From assembly GCF_900109545.1 (NCBI RefSeq), contig NZ_FOAP01000014.1, forward strand, positions 124,001 through 188,000: a DNA stretch of 64,000 bases. The letters are read 5' to 3'. This document shows positions 52,544 through 60,766 of this stretch, in pieces; within the stretch, counting starts at the first letter, position 1, and the number at the start of each line of letters is the position of its first letter. The DNA is from Stigmatella aurantiaca. GTDB lineage: Bacteria > Myxococcota > Myxococcia > Myxococcales > Myxococcaceae. The position numbers were made by a program, and so were the translations under genes. Below the pieces are notes generated by a model, which was not told where the DNA came from, searched no databases, and was given only the letters and a program-made list of their open reading frames with translations.

Positions 52544-52958
52544 GAGGCGCGGCAGGATGAGGAGGGCGCACGTCCCCGTCAAGCCACACGGAGTACGCGC
52601 CCCGGCAGGCCTCATGCCTCCAAAAAGAATCGGGAAGGAGCCACCCCCGTAGCTCCTTCCCGACAGACCACCCCGTTGCTTCCCCTCTTCCCCACTTCCC
52701 CAATCGTGTTCCGCCCCGCCCAACCCCCCGACCCGCCCGAACTCCCCGACCGCCCCGACCCCGCCCCGCCACTCCAACCCCGCGTGCTTCTTGCGGATGA
52801 GCAATAGCATCCCGCGTGCCAGCCCCGTCCCGGCCGTATCCCCCAGTCATTTCAATGAGTTACCCAGCACATGCCCCAAGGCCGGTCCCGGAGGGAGGTA
52901 AGACTTACCGCCCCCGTACATTCCGGCCTTCCGGGGCGAGGCGCCAGAACCGCCGTGC
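52544..52958. other. 415-base gap holding a terminator and a pyrimidine-rich tract
   Basis: No gene was found. It contains a perfect 12-base terminator hairpin (52630-52663, minus strand), and from about 52680 to 52790 a plus-strand stretch of CCCCGACC-like repeats that is almost all pyrimidine. Another 100 bases before 52958 show nothing that can be named. Confidence 0.6.
52630..52663 (-). terminator. Rho-independent terminator on the minus strand
   Basis: TCGGGAAGGAGC and GCTCCTTCCCGA form a perfect 12-base stem with a ten-base loop. On the minus strand it is followed at once by TTCTTTTT, an intrinsic terminator. It lies 296 bases beyond the last small gene of the 52959-53690 array and 87 bases before rdgC, so it would stop transcripts from that array and insulate rdgC. 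Confidence 0.75.
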
Positions 52959-53132
52959 TCAGGGCGTCACCGGCTGGCGGACGACACACGTGCCCGAGGG
53001 TTCATCCCAAGCGCCCCCTGCATCGAGACACGCGTCGATGCGCCACCATCGGCCGCAGTACGGAACCACGACGGCCATCAACGCCAGCGCGATGATGCTC
53101 AACCCGATGAAGATTCTACGAGGCATCTTCAT
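52959..53132 (-). CDS. Tiny membrane protein with a CLDAGG motif
   Basis: A 57-residue protein. ATG 53132 (MKMPRRIFIG) follows GGAGCGAGCCC; an upstream ATG at 53165 lacks such a site. One membrane helix covers about residues 6-28. The extracytoplasmic tail contains ACLDAGGAWDEPSGTCVV, in which two Cys flank a Gly/Ala/Asp/Trp segment. I have seen small myxobacterial proteins with a CLDxGGxW motif near polymorphic-toxin or Rhs loci. It is the third gene in the array, 42 bases beyond the 53175-53399 gene. Confidence 0.6.
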   Translation of the reverse strand: MKMPRRIFIGLSIIALALMAVVVPYCGRWWRIDACLDAGGAWDEPSGTCVVRQPVTP

Positions 53133-53174
53133 GGGCTCGCTCCAGGCAACAGGGACATCGGTCATGTCTTCTCC

Positions 53175-53399
53175 CTATTGGTGGGGCACGCGCTCACGAA
53201 TCGCCTTCTCCAATGCGTCCAACCAATCGAACCACTGGGCAGGATCCACGGACTGCCCATCGCCGGCCAAGGGGAGCCAGGAAAGCAGGTCCGTCAGTGC
53301 CTCGGGCTTGCCGCCCCGCTTCCAGTACGCATCAAGGAAGAGTTCCATCGCCCGGTATGCGGTCTGAGCATCAACCACCGTTCTGGCGTCTATCGGCAT
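53175..53399 (-). CDS. Small protein, first copy of a tandem pair (possible immunity protein)
   Basis: A 74-residue soluble protein that begins MPIDARTVVDAQTAYRAMEL and ends DPAQWFDWLDALEKAIRERV. GGGAGG is 6 bases before its ATG. It is closely related to the 71-residue protein at 53475-53690, from which it is separated by 300 bases start to start. I associate this pattern (AYxAMxxFLxAYWxR...LLxxxxLxxDGxxxDPAxWxDWxxA) with small proteins next to contact-dependent or type VI toxins, but no toxin is encoded in the window. Immunity is inference. Confidence 0.7.
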   Translation of the reverse strand: MPIDARTVVDAQTAYRAMELFLDAYWKRGGKPEALTDLLSWLPLAGDGQSVDPAQWFDWLDALEKAIRERVPHQ

Positions 53400-53474
53400 T
53401 CGCTGCCTCCCCCGCCCCTGCAGCGGTCATAAAGCTGATGGCCAGGGCGATTATGCACCGGGAGGCACGTGGCA

Positions 53475-53690
53475 TCATCGCTGCTCACGGATCGCTGCTT
53501 CCAAGGCACTCAACCAATCCCCCCAGTGAGCTGGGTCCGCAGTCTGCCCGTCATCTGCCAGATGAAGGCCCGAGAGCAGGATTGCCAGTTCATCTGGCCT
53601 GCCCCCCCTCTCCCAGTACGCTTCAAGGAAGATCTCCATCGCCCGGTATGCGGTCTGTGCATCGATCACTGTTTTGGCGTCTATCTGCAT
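53475..53690 (-). CDS. Small protein, second copy of a tandem pair (possible immunity protein)
   Basis: A 71-residue paralogue of the previous gene. Both begin with IDAxTVxDAQTAYRAMExFL, share AYWxRGG and end in a DPAxW.DWL.ALE.AIRE pattern. Even the untranslated bases before the start codon are similar (GGGGGGAGGCTGTGA ATG versus GGGAGGCAGCGA ATG), as expected for a tandem duplication. It is the first gene in the minus-strand array and is read toward the other two. Confidence 0.7.
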   Translation of the reverse strand: MQIDAKTVIDAQTAYRAMEIFLEAYWERGGRPDELAILLSGLHLADDGQTADPAHWGDWLSALEAAIREQR

Positions 53691-53856
53691 TCACAGCCTC
53701 CCCCCTGCATACTCGGTTCGATGGCCCCACTTCTAACTGCGCGGCAGGGGGACGCCGAATATTTTCGTGCGGGATGTCGAGAAAATGCGCTCGGCTCCGA
53801 CCTACCTGTGACCGCGCACTCCATTCCGGGGTGCTGGCGCTCACCAGGAGCCAACC

Positions 53857-54252
53857 ATGAAGTACATGCTGATGATGCACACCCCGTCCAACGGGCCGTA
53901 CCAGATCTCCCAGTGGCGGCAGGAGGACTTCAAGGCGCACATCGCCTTCATGATCCATTTCACCAAGCAACTCGGAACCTCGGGGGAATTGGTGGCCGCC
54001 GAAGGCCTGGCCGGGCCCGACCAGGCCAAGCGCGTGCGCGCCGGGCAGGATGGCAAGCCCATCACCGACGGCGTGTTCCCGGAGTCCAAGGAGTTCCTCG
54101 CCGGTTTCTGGATCGTGGACGTCGAGAGCCCCGAGCGCGCCTATGCGATTGCCGCGCAGGCCTCCGCCGCGCCCGGCCCCGAGGGCAAGCCGCTCAACAT
54201 GGCGATCGAAGTGCGGCAGGTGCCGAGCGGCCCTCCCCCTGACATGGCCTGA
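53857..54252 (+). CDS. YCII-related (DGPF) protein
   Basis: A 131-residue YCII-domain protein with MKYMLMMHTPSNGP at its start, GFWIVDVESPERAYAIAAQ near residue 86, and a final EVRQVPS. The first half has EGLAGPDQAKRVR, the segment in which YCII proteins carry a His/Asp; here DxxH is not clear. DGPF proteins are commonly encoded immediately before ECF42 sigma factors, and here the ATG of the sigma gene overlaps the stop of this one. It is probably a sensor or modulator of that sigma factor. Confidence 0.9.
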   Translation: MKYMLMMHTPSNGPYQISQWRQEDFKAHIAFMIHFTKQLGTSGELVAAEGLAGPDQAKRVRAGQDGKPITDGVFPESKEFLAGFWIVDVESPERAYAIAAQASAAPGPEGKPLNMAIEVRQVPSGPPPDMA

Positions 54253-55514
54253 TGCCCTCATCCCTGGACACCCCTGCCGAGCAGTTGCTGCGTGACCTCG
54301 CGCCGCAGGTGCTCGGCGTCATGGTCCGGCGCTTTCATGACTTCGCGGCCTCGGAGGACGCGGTCCAAGAAGCATTGATCGCCGCGGCGCTCCAGTGGCC
54401 ACGCGAGGGCATTCCCCAGGAGCCACGCGCCTGGCTGCTCCAGGTCGCCTCCCGGCGCATCGCCGACCAGGCACGGGCCGAGGCGGCCCGCCGCCACCGG
54501 GAAGCGCTCGTGGTCAGCCTCGTGCCTCCCGAGCTGCAGATCGTCCTCGCCGCCGACGCAGACGAGGCCTCGGGGCGGGACGACAGCCTCGTCCTGCTCT
54601 TCATGTGTTGCCACCCGGTGCTCACGCCGGCCTCCGCCATTGCGCTGACCCTGCGGGCCGTGGGAGGCCTGACGACAGCCGAGATCGCCAAGGCATTTCT
54701 CGTCCCAGAGGCGACGATGGCCCAGCGGATCAGCCGGGCCAAGCAGAGCATCCAGACCTCCGGCGTGCCGTTCCAGATGCCCACGCCGGAGGAGCGCGCC
54801 CAGCGTCTGGGCACCGTGCTGCACGTGCTCTACCTCCTCTTCAACGAGGGCTACACGGCCAGCGCCGGTCCTGAGCTGCAACGCATCGACCTGTCGGGCG
54901 AGGCGCTGCGCCTGACGCGCCTGCTCCGTGGCTTTCTGCCAGAAGATGGTGAGGTGGCCGGGCTGCTGGCGCTGATGCTCCTGACCGATGCGCGGCGCGC
55001 GGCACGCACCGGTCCCTCGGGCGAGCTGATTTCCCTCGATGCCCAGGACCGGAGGCTCTGGGACTCACGCGCCATCGCCGAGGGCGTGGCACTCGTCACC
55101 GAGGCATTGTCGAAGGGCTCCATCGGCACTTACCAGGTTCAAGCCGCCATCGCGGCCGTGCACGACGGGGCGGCGCGGGCCGAGGACACGGACTGGCCCC
55201 AAATCCTGGCCCTCTATGAGGTGCTCCTGAGGCTGGCCGGCAACCCGGTGGTGGCGCTCAACCACGCCGTCGCCATGGCCATGGTGCACGGCCCCAGGGC
55301 CGGGCTCGAACGCCTCAAGGCCCTCGATGCCGACGCGCGCCTTACCGGGACGCACCGCCTCGACGCCGTCCGGGCCCACCTGCTGGAACGGGCGGGCGAG
55401 CCGGAGGCCGCGATCGCGCACTACCAGAAAGCCGCCCGCCTCACGGCGAGCCTTCCAGAGCGGGACTACCTGCTGCTGCAAGCCGCGCGATTGAACGACG
55501 CTCAGCGGAAGTGA
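54252..55514 (+). CDS. ECF sigma factor with C-terminal DUF6596 domain (ECF42-like)
   Basis: A 420-residue RNA polymerase sigma factor. Region 2 spans about residues 10-75 (FAASEDAVQEALIAAALQWP), region 4 about 110-160 (LTTAEIAKAFLVPEATMAQRISRAKQ), and a long helical TPR-like C-terminal extension (LLFNEGYTASAGP near 196, ALNHAVAMAMVHGPRAGLERL near 335) matches DUF6596. Large C-terminal domains replace anti-sigma factors in this family. It is translationally coupled to the YCII gene. Targets cannot be deduced from the sequence. Confidence 0.93.
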   Translation: MPSSLDTPAEQLLRDLAPQVLGVMVRRFHDFAASEDAVQEALIAAALQWPREGIPQEPRAWLLQVASRRIADQARAEAARRHREALVVSLVPPELQIVLAADADEASGRDDSLVLLFMCCHPVLTPASAIALTLRAVGGLTTAEIAKAFLVPEATMAQRISRAKQSIQTSGVPFQMPTPEERAQRLGTVLHVLYLLFNEGYTASAGPELQRIDLSGEALRLTRLLRGFLPEDGEVAGLLALMLLTDARRAARTGPSGELISLDAQDRRLWDSRAIAEGVALVTEALSKGSIGTYQVQAAIAAVHDGAARAEDTDWPQILALYEVLLRLAGNPVVALNHAVAMAMVHGPRAGLERLKALDADARLTGTHRLDAVRAHLLERAGEPEAAIAHYQKAARLTASLPERDYLLLQAARLNDAQRK

Positions 55515-55642
55515 GCAGGGCGCCTACACCGCGAAGGGGTCCGGCGTACGCCAACCACCAGAAGCGTGAGAGAAGCCGTGAAGCGGGGACGGATTGCCCC
55601 TACATTGCGCCCCTCATTTCCTGAGCTGGAGAAGACGTACCC

Positions 55643-57421
55643 ATGCGGCAGAAGGTTCGCGCCCTCATCAACGACACGCTCACGGCGCTCAAGACCGCCG
55701 GCACGCTCAAGCTGGAGCAGGTGCCCGGTTACACCGTGGAAGCCCCGAAAAACCCGGCCCACGGCGACTGGTCGGTCAACGTGGCGATGATGCTCACCAA
55801 GGCCGAGGGCAAGCCCCCGCGCGACATCGCCCAGGCCATCGTGAAGGGGCTGGTGGATCCGCAGGGCATCGTCACCAAGGTGGACGTGGCGGGCCCCGGC
55901 TTCCTCAACTTCACGCTCAAGGAGCAGGTCCACCAGCAGGTGGCGCGCGAGGTGCTCCAGGCCGGGGAGACCTTCGGCCACCAGCCCCCCAAGTCCACGG
56001 GCAAGCGCGTGATGGTGGAGTTCGTCTCCGCCAACCCCACGGGCCCGGTCCACATCGGCCACGCCCGCGGGGCCTTCATGGGCGACGCGGTGTCGCGGCT
56101 GCTGGAGGCCGCGGGCCATGACGTTACCCGCGAGTTCTACATCAATGACTACGGCAAGCAGGTGGAGACGCTGGGACGCACCGTCCACAAGCGCTACCGG
56201 GAACTCTTCGGCCAGCAGGTACACCTGGCCGAGGGCGAGTACCCCGCCGCGTACGTCATCGACATCGCCAAGACCTGGAAGGAGGCGGTGGGCGAGCGCT
56301 ACCTGAACGCCCCCGAGTCCGAGTGGCTGCCCGAGGCCATGGCGGTGGGCATCCGCGAGAACCTGAAGGCCATCCGCGAGACGCTGGAGCAGGCGAGCAT
56401 CCGCCACGACGTCTTCTTCAGCGAGGCCTCGCTGCACGCCGCGGGCAAGGTGCACGCCATCGTGGACCAGTACAAGGCGCGCGGCGTCACCTACGAGGCC
56501 GCCGAGGCCGAGCGCCAGGGCGAGAAGGTCCGCCACGAGGACAGCAAAGCGGCCCAGTACACGGACCGGCAGCGGGGCGGCACCTTCCTGCGCACCAGCC
56601 AGCACGGGGATGACGAGGACCGCATCATCCTGCGGCACGACGGCACCCCGGTGTACCTGACGGCGGACCTCGCCTACCACCAGGAGAAGTACCAGCGCGG
56701 CTTCGACCGCATCATCGACGTGCTCGGCGCGGACCACGCCGGGCACACGCCCCGCATCCACGCGGGCATGGCGCTGCTGGGGCTGGACACGAAGAAGCTC
56801 GAGTTCCTGCTCGTGCAGCTCGTGCGCATCACCCGCGGGGGCGAGGAAGTCAAAGTCAGCAAGCGCAAGGGCACGGTGTTCGAGCTGGAGGACCTCATCC
56901 TGGAGGCGGGCGCCGATGTGTGCCGCTTCCTCTTCCTGGTGAAGACGGCCAACTCCCGGTTCGACTTCGACCTGGACCTGGTGAAGAAGCAGTCCAAGGA
57001 CAACCCCGTCTTCTACTTCCAGTATGGCCACGCGCGGTGCGCGAGCATCCTGAAGAAGGCCGAGGAGAAGGGCACCCCGTTCGTGGGGCTGGAGAGGCTC
57101 ACGCAGGCCCACCTGGCGCGCCTGACGCTCCCCGAGGAGCTGTCTATGCTCAAGAAGATGAGCCAGTTGCCGGACGTGGTGGCCAGCGCCGCCGAGCGCC
57201 TGGAGCCCCACCACGTGCTCTACTTCTGCCAGGAGCTCATCAGCGACTTCCACAGCTACTACACGAAGTACAAGACGGACCCCATCATCAGTGCCGACGC
57301 GGAGAAGACCCAGGGACGGCTCGGGCTGGTGGCCGCGCTCAAGCAGACCCTGCGCAGCGCGTTCGCGCTTCTGGGAATCCAGGCGCCCGAGTACATGGAG
57401 GCCCCTCCGGACGAGGAGTGA
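55643..57421 (+). CDS. argS: Arginine--tRNA ligase
   Basis: A 592-residue class I aminoacyl-tRNA synthetase. The HIGH motif is in ANPTGPVHIGHARGAFMGD near residues 130-148, and the KMSKS-like loop is KVSKRKGTVFEL near 406. The Arg-specific N-terminal Add-1 domain (VEAPKNPAHGDWSVNVAMMLT) and C-terminal DALR anticodon-binding domain (about 470-590) are complete. ATG 55643 follows GGAGAAGACGTACCC. Housekeeping gene, expected in single copy. Confidence 0.98.
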   Translation: MRQKVRALINDTLTALKTAGTLKLEQVPGYTVEAPKNPAHGDWSVNVAMMLTKAEGKPPRDIAQAIVKGLVDPQGIVTKVDVAGPGFLNFTLKEQVHQQVAREVLQAGETFGHQPPKSTGKRVMVEFVSANPTGPVHIGHARGAFMGDAVSRLLEAAGHDVTREFYINDYGKQVETLGRTVHKRYRELFGQQVHLAEGEYPAAYVIDIAKTWKEAVGERYLNAPESEWLPEAMAVGIRENLKAIRETLEQASIRHDVFFSEASLHAAGKVHAIVDQYKARGVTYEAAEAERQGEKVRHEDSKAAQYTDRQRGGTFLRTSQHGDDEDRIILRHDGTPVYLTADLAYHQEKYQRGFDRIIDVLGADHAGHTPRIHAGMALLGLDTKKLEFLLVQLVRITRGGEEVKVSKRKGTVFELEDLILEAGADVCRFLFLVKTANSRFDFDLDLVKKQSKDNPVFYFQYGHARCASILKKAEEKGTPFVGLERLTQAHLARLTLPEELSMLKKMSQLPDVVASAAERLEPHHVLYFCQELISDFHSYYTKYKTDPIISADAEKTQGRLGLVAALKQTLRSAFALLGIQAPEYMEAPPDEE

Positions 57422-57516
57422 CGGCCCGCTCCCTCTAGAGAAAATAACGCACCGCACCCAAGGGGCGGTCCCGGAACGGGGGCCGTCAGGTATGGTGCGG
57501 TCCGTCGAACGACACC

Positions 57517-58290
57517 ATGGGTTCCATCCACATCCTCCGAGACTTCATCTCCCCCGCGGAAAGCTTCACCCGCACCCTGCGCATCTACCTGCCCGACGGC
57601 TACGACGCGTCCTCGGACCGGCGTTACCCCGTGCTCTACATGCACGACGGGCAGAACGTCTTCGCGCACCCTGAATCCTCCATCTACGACACCTGGTGTG
57701 CCAACGTGGCCCTGGACCGCCTGGTGGGCGAGGGCCGGCTGGAGCCGTGGATCATCGTCGCGGTGGACTCGACGCTCCACCGGCTCGCGGAGTACTCCCC
57801 CTGGGACGAGCCCCGCAGCCAGGTGGTGGCACGGGGCGGGGAATACGTCCGCTTCGCCGTCGAGACGCTCAAGCCGTACATCGACTCCCACTACAAGACG
57901 CGCCAGGGGCCCGAGTGGACCGCCGTCATGGGCTCGTCCTTGGGCGGGCTGATGGCGCTGCACCTGGGCTGGACGCACCCGGAGCTGTACGGCCGCATCG
58001 GCGGGATGTCCCCCTCGGTCATGTGGGGCTACGGCCGCATGTTCGAGCAGTGGAAGCGCCACACGCGCAAGTGGAGCCGCATCTACCTGGACGCCGGCGT
58101 CCACGAGAACATCGACCCGGTGGGCTACCAGATGCGCTACGGCGATGCGACGCGCGACTTCTACCTCCACCTCAAGCGCCTGGGGTACGCCGATCACGAG
58201 CTGTTCCTCGTGCTGGAACCCGAGGGGCTCCACCACGAGTTGGACTGGCAGCGCCGGCTGCCGCTCGCGATGCGCTGGCTGCTGAGCTGA
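57517..58290 (+). CDS. Esterase-family alpha/beta hydrolase
   Basis: A 257-residue enzyme of the esterase D/enterochelin esterase group (PF00756). The nucleophile elbow is GSSLGGLMAL near residue 140, the oxyanion region is LYMHDGQNVF near 45, and the catalytic His is likely in EGLHHELDWQRRLP near residue 236. No signal peptide is present, so it acts in the cytoplasm. Substrate could be a siderophore, formyl-glutathione or carbohydrate ester; the sequence does not decide. Confidence 0.88.
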   Translation: MGSIHILRDFISPAESFTRTLRIYLPDGYDASSDRRYPVLYMHDGQNVFAHPESSIYDTWCANVALDRLVGEGRLEPWIIVAVDSTLHRLAEYSPWDEPRSQVVARGGEYVRFAVETLKPYIDSHYKTRQGPEWTAVMGSSLGGLMALHLGWTHPELYGRIGGMSPSVMWGYGRMFEQWKRHTRKWSRIYLDAGVHENIDPVGYQMRYGDATRDFYLHLKRLGYADHELFLVLEPEGLHHELDWQRRLPLAMRWLLS

Positions 58291-58303
58291 CGCACCGCCC
58301 CGC

Positions 58304-59467
58304 TCACGAGGTCATCTGGATGAGCCGGATGGCCTCTTTCATGGTGTCCAGGTTCTGGTGGCGCGTGAGGTAGATTTCATTGCCCAGCGCGCTGTGAAAC
58401 ACCGCGGGCATCTCCAGGTGCTGGAGCAGCGCATCGCCCAGCTTCGACACCACCTCCCGGTGCGCGTGCAGGTAGCGGCGGCTGGAACGCCGGGCGGTGT
58501 GGCAGACGTGGTACTTGCGCGTGTACGGGAAGGGCGTGACGGGCTCGCCGGTGAGCATGCGCGCCCACAGCCGGTAGACATCGATGTCACAGGCGTAGTT
58601 CATCATGTCCGTCAGCACGCTGCCGGGCGGACGCAGGTTGGCCTCGAGCGCCACGAAGCTGCCGTTGTCGAGCCGGAAGAACTCCAGGTGGAACCAGCGC
58701 TCGCGCAGCCCCAGCGCTTCCACCATGCGCCGTCCCAGGGCATCCAGCTCGGGGGGCAAGTCCCGCAGGCTCCAGATGACGGTATCGCGCTGCTCGATGA
58801 CCGACTCCATGATGCCGTTGCTGTACTCGTGGCTGAAGGTGCAGACGATGCGCCCCTCCGCGTCCACCATGCCGTCATAGGTGACGATGGCGCCCTGCAC
58901 GAAGGTCTGCGCCACGTAGCTCGTGGGCAGGGGCTGGGAGAAGAGGGCCTCCACCTCGCCGTCGTTCTTCACCTTGAAGGTGTGGGCCGCGCCCACGCCC
59001 ACGTCCGGCTTGAGCACCAGCGGGTAGCCCACCCGCTGGGCAAAGGCCTTCACCTGGGCCGCATCCGTGGCGGGGATGGCGTCCGGGTGGGGAATCCCTG
59101 CCTTCTTGAACACATCATGCATGCCCAGCTTGGAGCGCAGCCGGGCGATGTCCCCGGGCAGCAACCCCGGGACGAAGAAGTCCGCGCGCAGCCGGGCCTC
59201 GGACTCCAGCCACGACTCATTGAGCGAGTCGATGCGGTGGATGCGCCCATGGCGCCAGGTGAGGTAGCCCACCGCCCGCAGGAGCGCCTCGTGGTTGTCG
59301 AGGCTGGGCGTGAAGTAATACTCGCTGAGCGCGTTGCGCAGCTCCGGCCTCAGGGCGTCGTGCGGTGCATCGCCAATTCCCAGCACGTTGACCCCACGCT
59401 CGCGCAAGGCCTGGACGAAGTGGATGTAGTGCGACGGGAAGTGAGGAGAGATAAAGACGACGTTCAT
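58304..59467 (-). CDS. ATP-grasp domain protein
   Basis: A 387-residue ATP-dependent carboxylate-amine ligase-like protein. It starts MNVVFISPHFPSHYIHFVQ, with a pre-ATP-grasp Rossmann part to about residue 110. The ATP-binding part contains PLVLKPDVGVGAAHTFKVKN near 148 and the Mg-binding FFRLDNGSFVALEANLRPPG near 265, which holds the Glu and Asn of the family (EANLR). Which amine or acid is joined is unknown. It may be connected with cell-wall or natural-product chemistry; neighbours give no firm clue. Confidence 0.85.
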   Translation of the reverse strand: MNVVFISPHFPSHYIHFVQALRERGVNVLGIGDAPHDALRPELRNALSEYYFTPSLDNHEALLRAVGYLTWRHGRIHRIDSLNESWLESEARLRADFFVPGLLPGDIARLRSKLGMHDVFKKAGIPHPDAIPATDAAQVKAFAQRVGYPLVLKPDVGVGAAHTFKVKNDGEVEALFSQPLPTSYVAQTFVQGAIVTYDGMVDAEGRIVCTFSHEYSNGIMESVIEQRDTVIWSLRDLPPELDALGRRMVEALGLRERWFHLEFFRLDNGSFVALEANLRPPGSVLTDMMNYACDIDVYRLWARMLTGEPVTPFPYTRKYHVCHTARRSSRRYLHAHREVVSKLGDALLQHLEMPAVFHSALGNEIYLTRHQNLDTMKEAIRLIQMTS

Positions 59468-59566
59468 GAGACCGAGGCTGCCCTCCCAACCCGGCAGGAT
59501 AGCCGACTTGCCGGGCCGTGGGGGCGCCTATCTCACGCAATGCGTTAAAGGACCCTGAACCTTGTT

Positions 59567-60631
59567 TCAGAGGTATTTCTGGCGCTTGCGGGCCTTGAGG
59601 GCCTCCACCACCTTGCGCACATCCTGGCTCTTGTCCTTGGGCACCACGAGCACCGCGTCCCCGGCGTCCACCACCACCACGTCCGTGAGGCCCACCACCG
59701 CCAAGGGCCGCTTGTCGCCCAGCACCACGCAGTTGTCGCAGTCCACCACGACGGTCTCGTCTCCGGAGACGACGTTGCCGCGGGCATCCGCGGGGCGCAC
59801 CTCGGGGATGGCGGCGAAGGAGCCCACGTCGGACCAGCCGAAGTCCCCGGGCAGCACGGCGATGTTGGAGGCCTTCTCCATCACCCCGTAGTCAATGGAG
59901 ACGGCGGGCAGCTTGGGGAACACCTTCTTGAGCACGGAGGGGAAGGTGCGCTTGCCCACCGCGCCCTTCAGGGCCGTGAGCCCCTTCTTCATCTCCGGCA
60001 TGTGCTCGGCGAGCGCCGCCAGCATCACATCCGCCCGGAAGACGAAGATGCCGCCGTTCCACAGGAACTCGCCGGACTTCAGGTAGCCCTGCGCCGTCTC
60101 CAGGTCCGGCTTCTCCTTGAAGGCCTTCACCTTCCGGCCGCCCCCGTCCAGGGGCTCGCCGAGCTGGATGTAGCCGTAGCCCGTCTCCGGGCGGTGGGGC
60201 TGGATGCCCAGGGTGACGATGTGGCCCCGCCCGGCGAGCTTCGCCGCCTCGGCGAGCGTCTTGCGGAAGCCGGCCGGATCCGCCACGTGGTGGTCCGAGG
60301 GCAGGACGAGGAGGATGCCCTCCGGGTCCCGGGCGGCCACCTGCACCGTGGCCAGGGCGATGGCCGGCGCGGTGTTGCGGGCCACGGGCTCCACCAGGAG
60401 GTTCTTTGGGGGCAGCCCCTTCACCAGCTTCGCGGCGGTCTTGGCGTGCAGGGGGCCACAGACGATGAAGGTGTCCTTCAGCGAGGCCAACCCCTTGAGC
60501 CGGGCGGTGGTGTCGGTGATGAGGGGGAGTTTCGAGGCCAGGGGCAGGAACTGCTTGGGGCGGGCCTGACGGGACAGGGGCCAGAAGCGGGTGCCGGAAC
60601 CACCGGCCATGATGACGGGATAGAGGGCCAT
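59567..60631 (-). CDS. manC: Mannose-1-phosphate guanylyltransferase
   Basis: A 354-residue nucleotidyltransferase that makes GDP-mannose from GTP and mannose 1-phosphate. The GTP-binding loop GGSGTRFWPLSR is at residues 11-22 and RPKQF at 24-28. TGYGYIQLGEPL near 150, KEKP near 172 and FLWNGGIFVFRAD near 187 are the usual landmarks, with IDYGVMEKA near 246. It lacks the C-terminal isomerase domain of bifunctional ManC/XanB, so it is the short form. With the phosphohexomutase elsewhere in the window it would supply GDP-mannose for exopolysaccharide. Confidence 0.95.
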   Translation of the reverse strand: MALYPVIMAGGSGTRFWPLSRQARPKQFLPLASKLPLITDTTARLKGLASLKDTFIVCGPLHAKTAAKLVKGLPPKNLLVEPVARNTAPAIALATVQVAARDPEGILLVLPSDHHVADPAGFRKTLAEAAKLAGRGHIVTLGIQPHRPETGYGYIQLGEPLDGGGRKVKAFKEKPDLETAQGYLKSGEFLWNGGIFVFRADVMLAALAEHMPEMKKGLTALKGAVGKRTFPSVLKKVFPKLPAVSIDYGVMEKASNIAVLPGDFGWSDVGSFAAIPEVRPADARGNVVSGDETVVVDCDNCVVLGDKRPLAVVGLTDVVVVDAGDAVLVVPKDKSQDVRKVVEALKARKRQKYL

Positions 60632-60766
60632 GGGCGGCGCACCATAGCGCCTCCCGGAACGGAAGGACGGGGCTTTGCCTGCTTGCTCCCCCTACCGTCC
60701 ACCAGGCACCCGTGCCGAGGGCGGAGTTTTGACCCCAGGCCGAAAAGCCAGTCTCATGTCGCGGAG

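Noticed and set aside
60002-60766. Upstream extension of the SGNH protein
   Set aside because: The frame is open, but this part lies antisense to manC and has no signal or conserved sequence; the signal-anchor begins at 60767.
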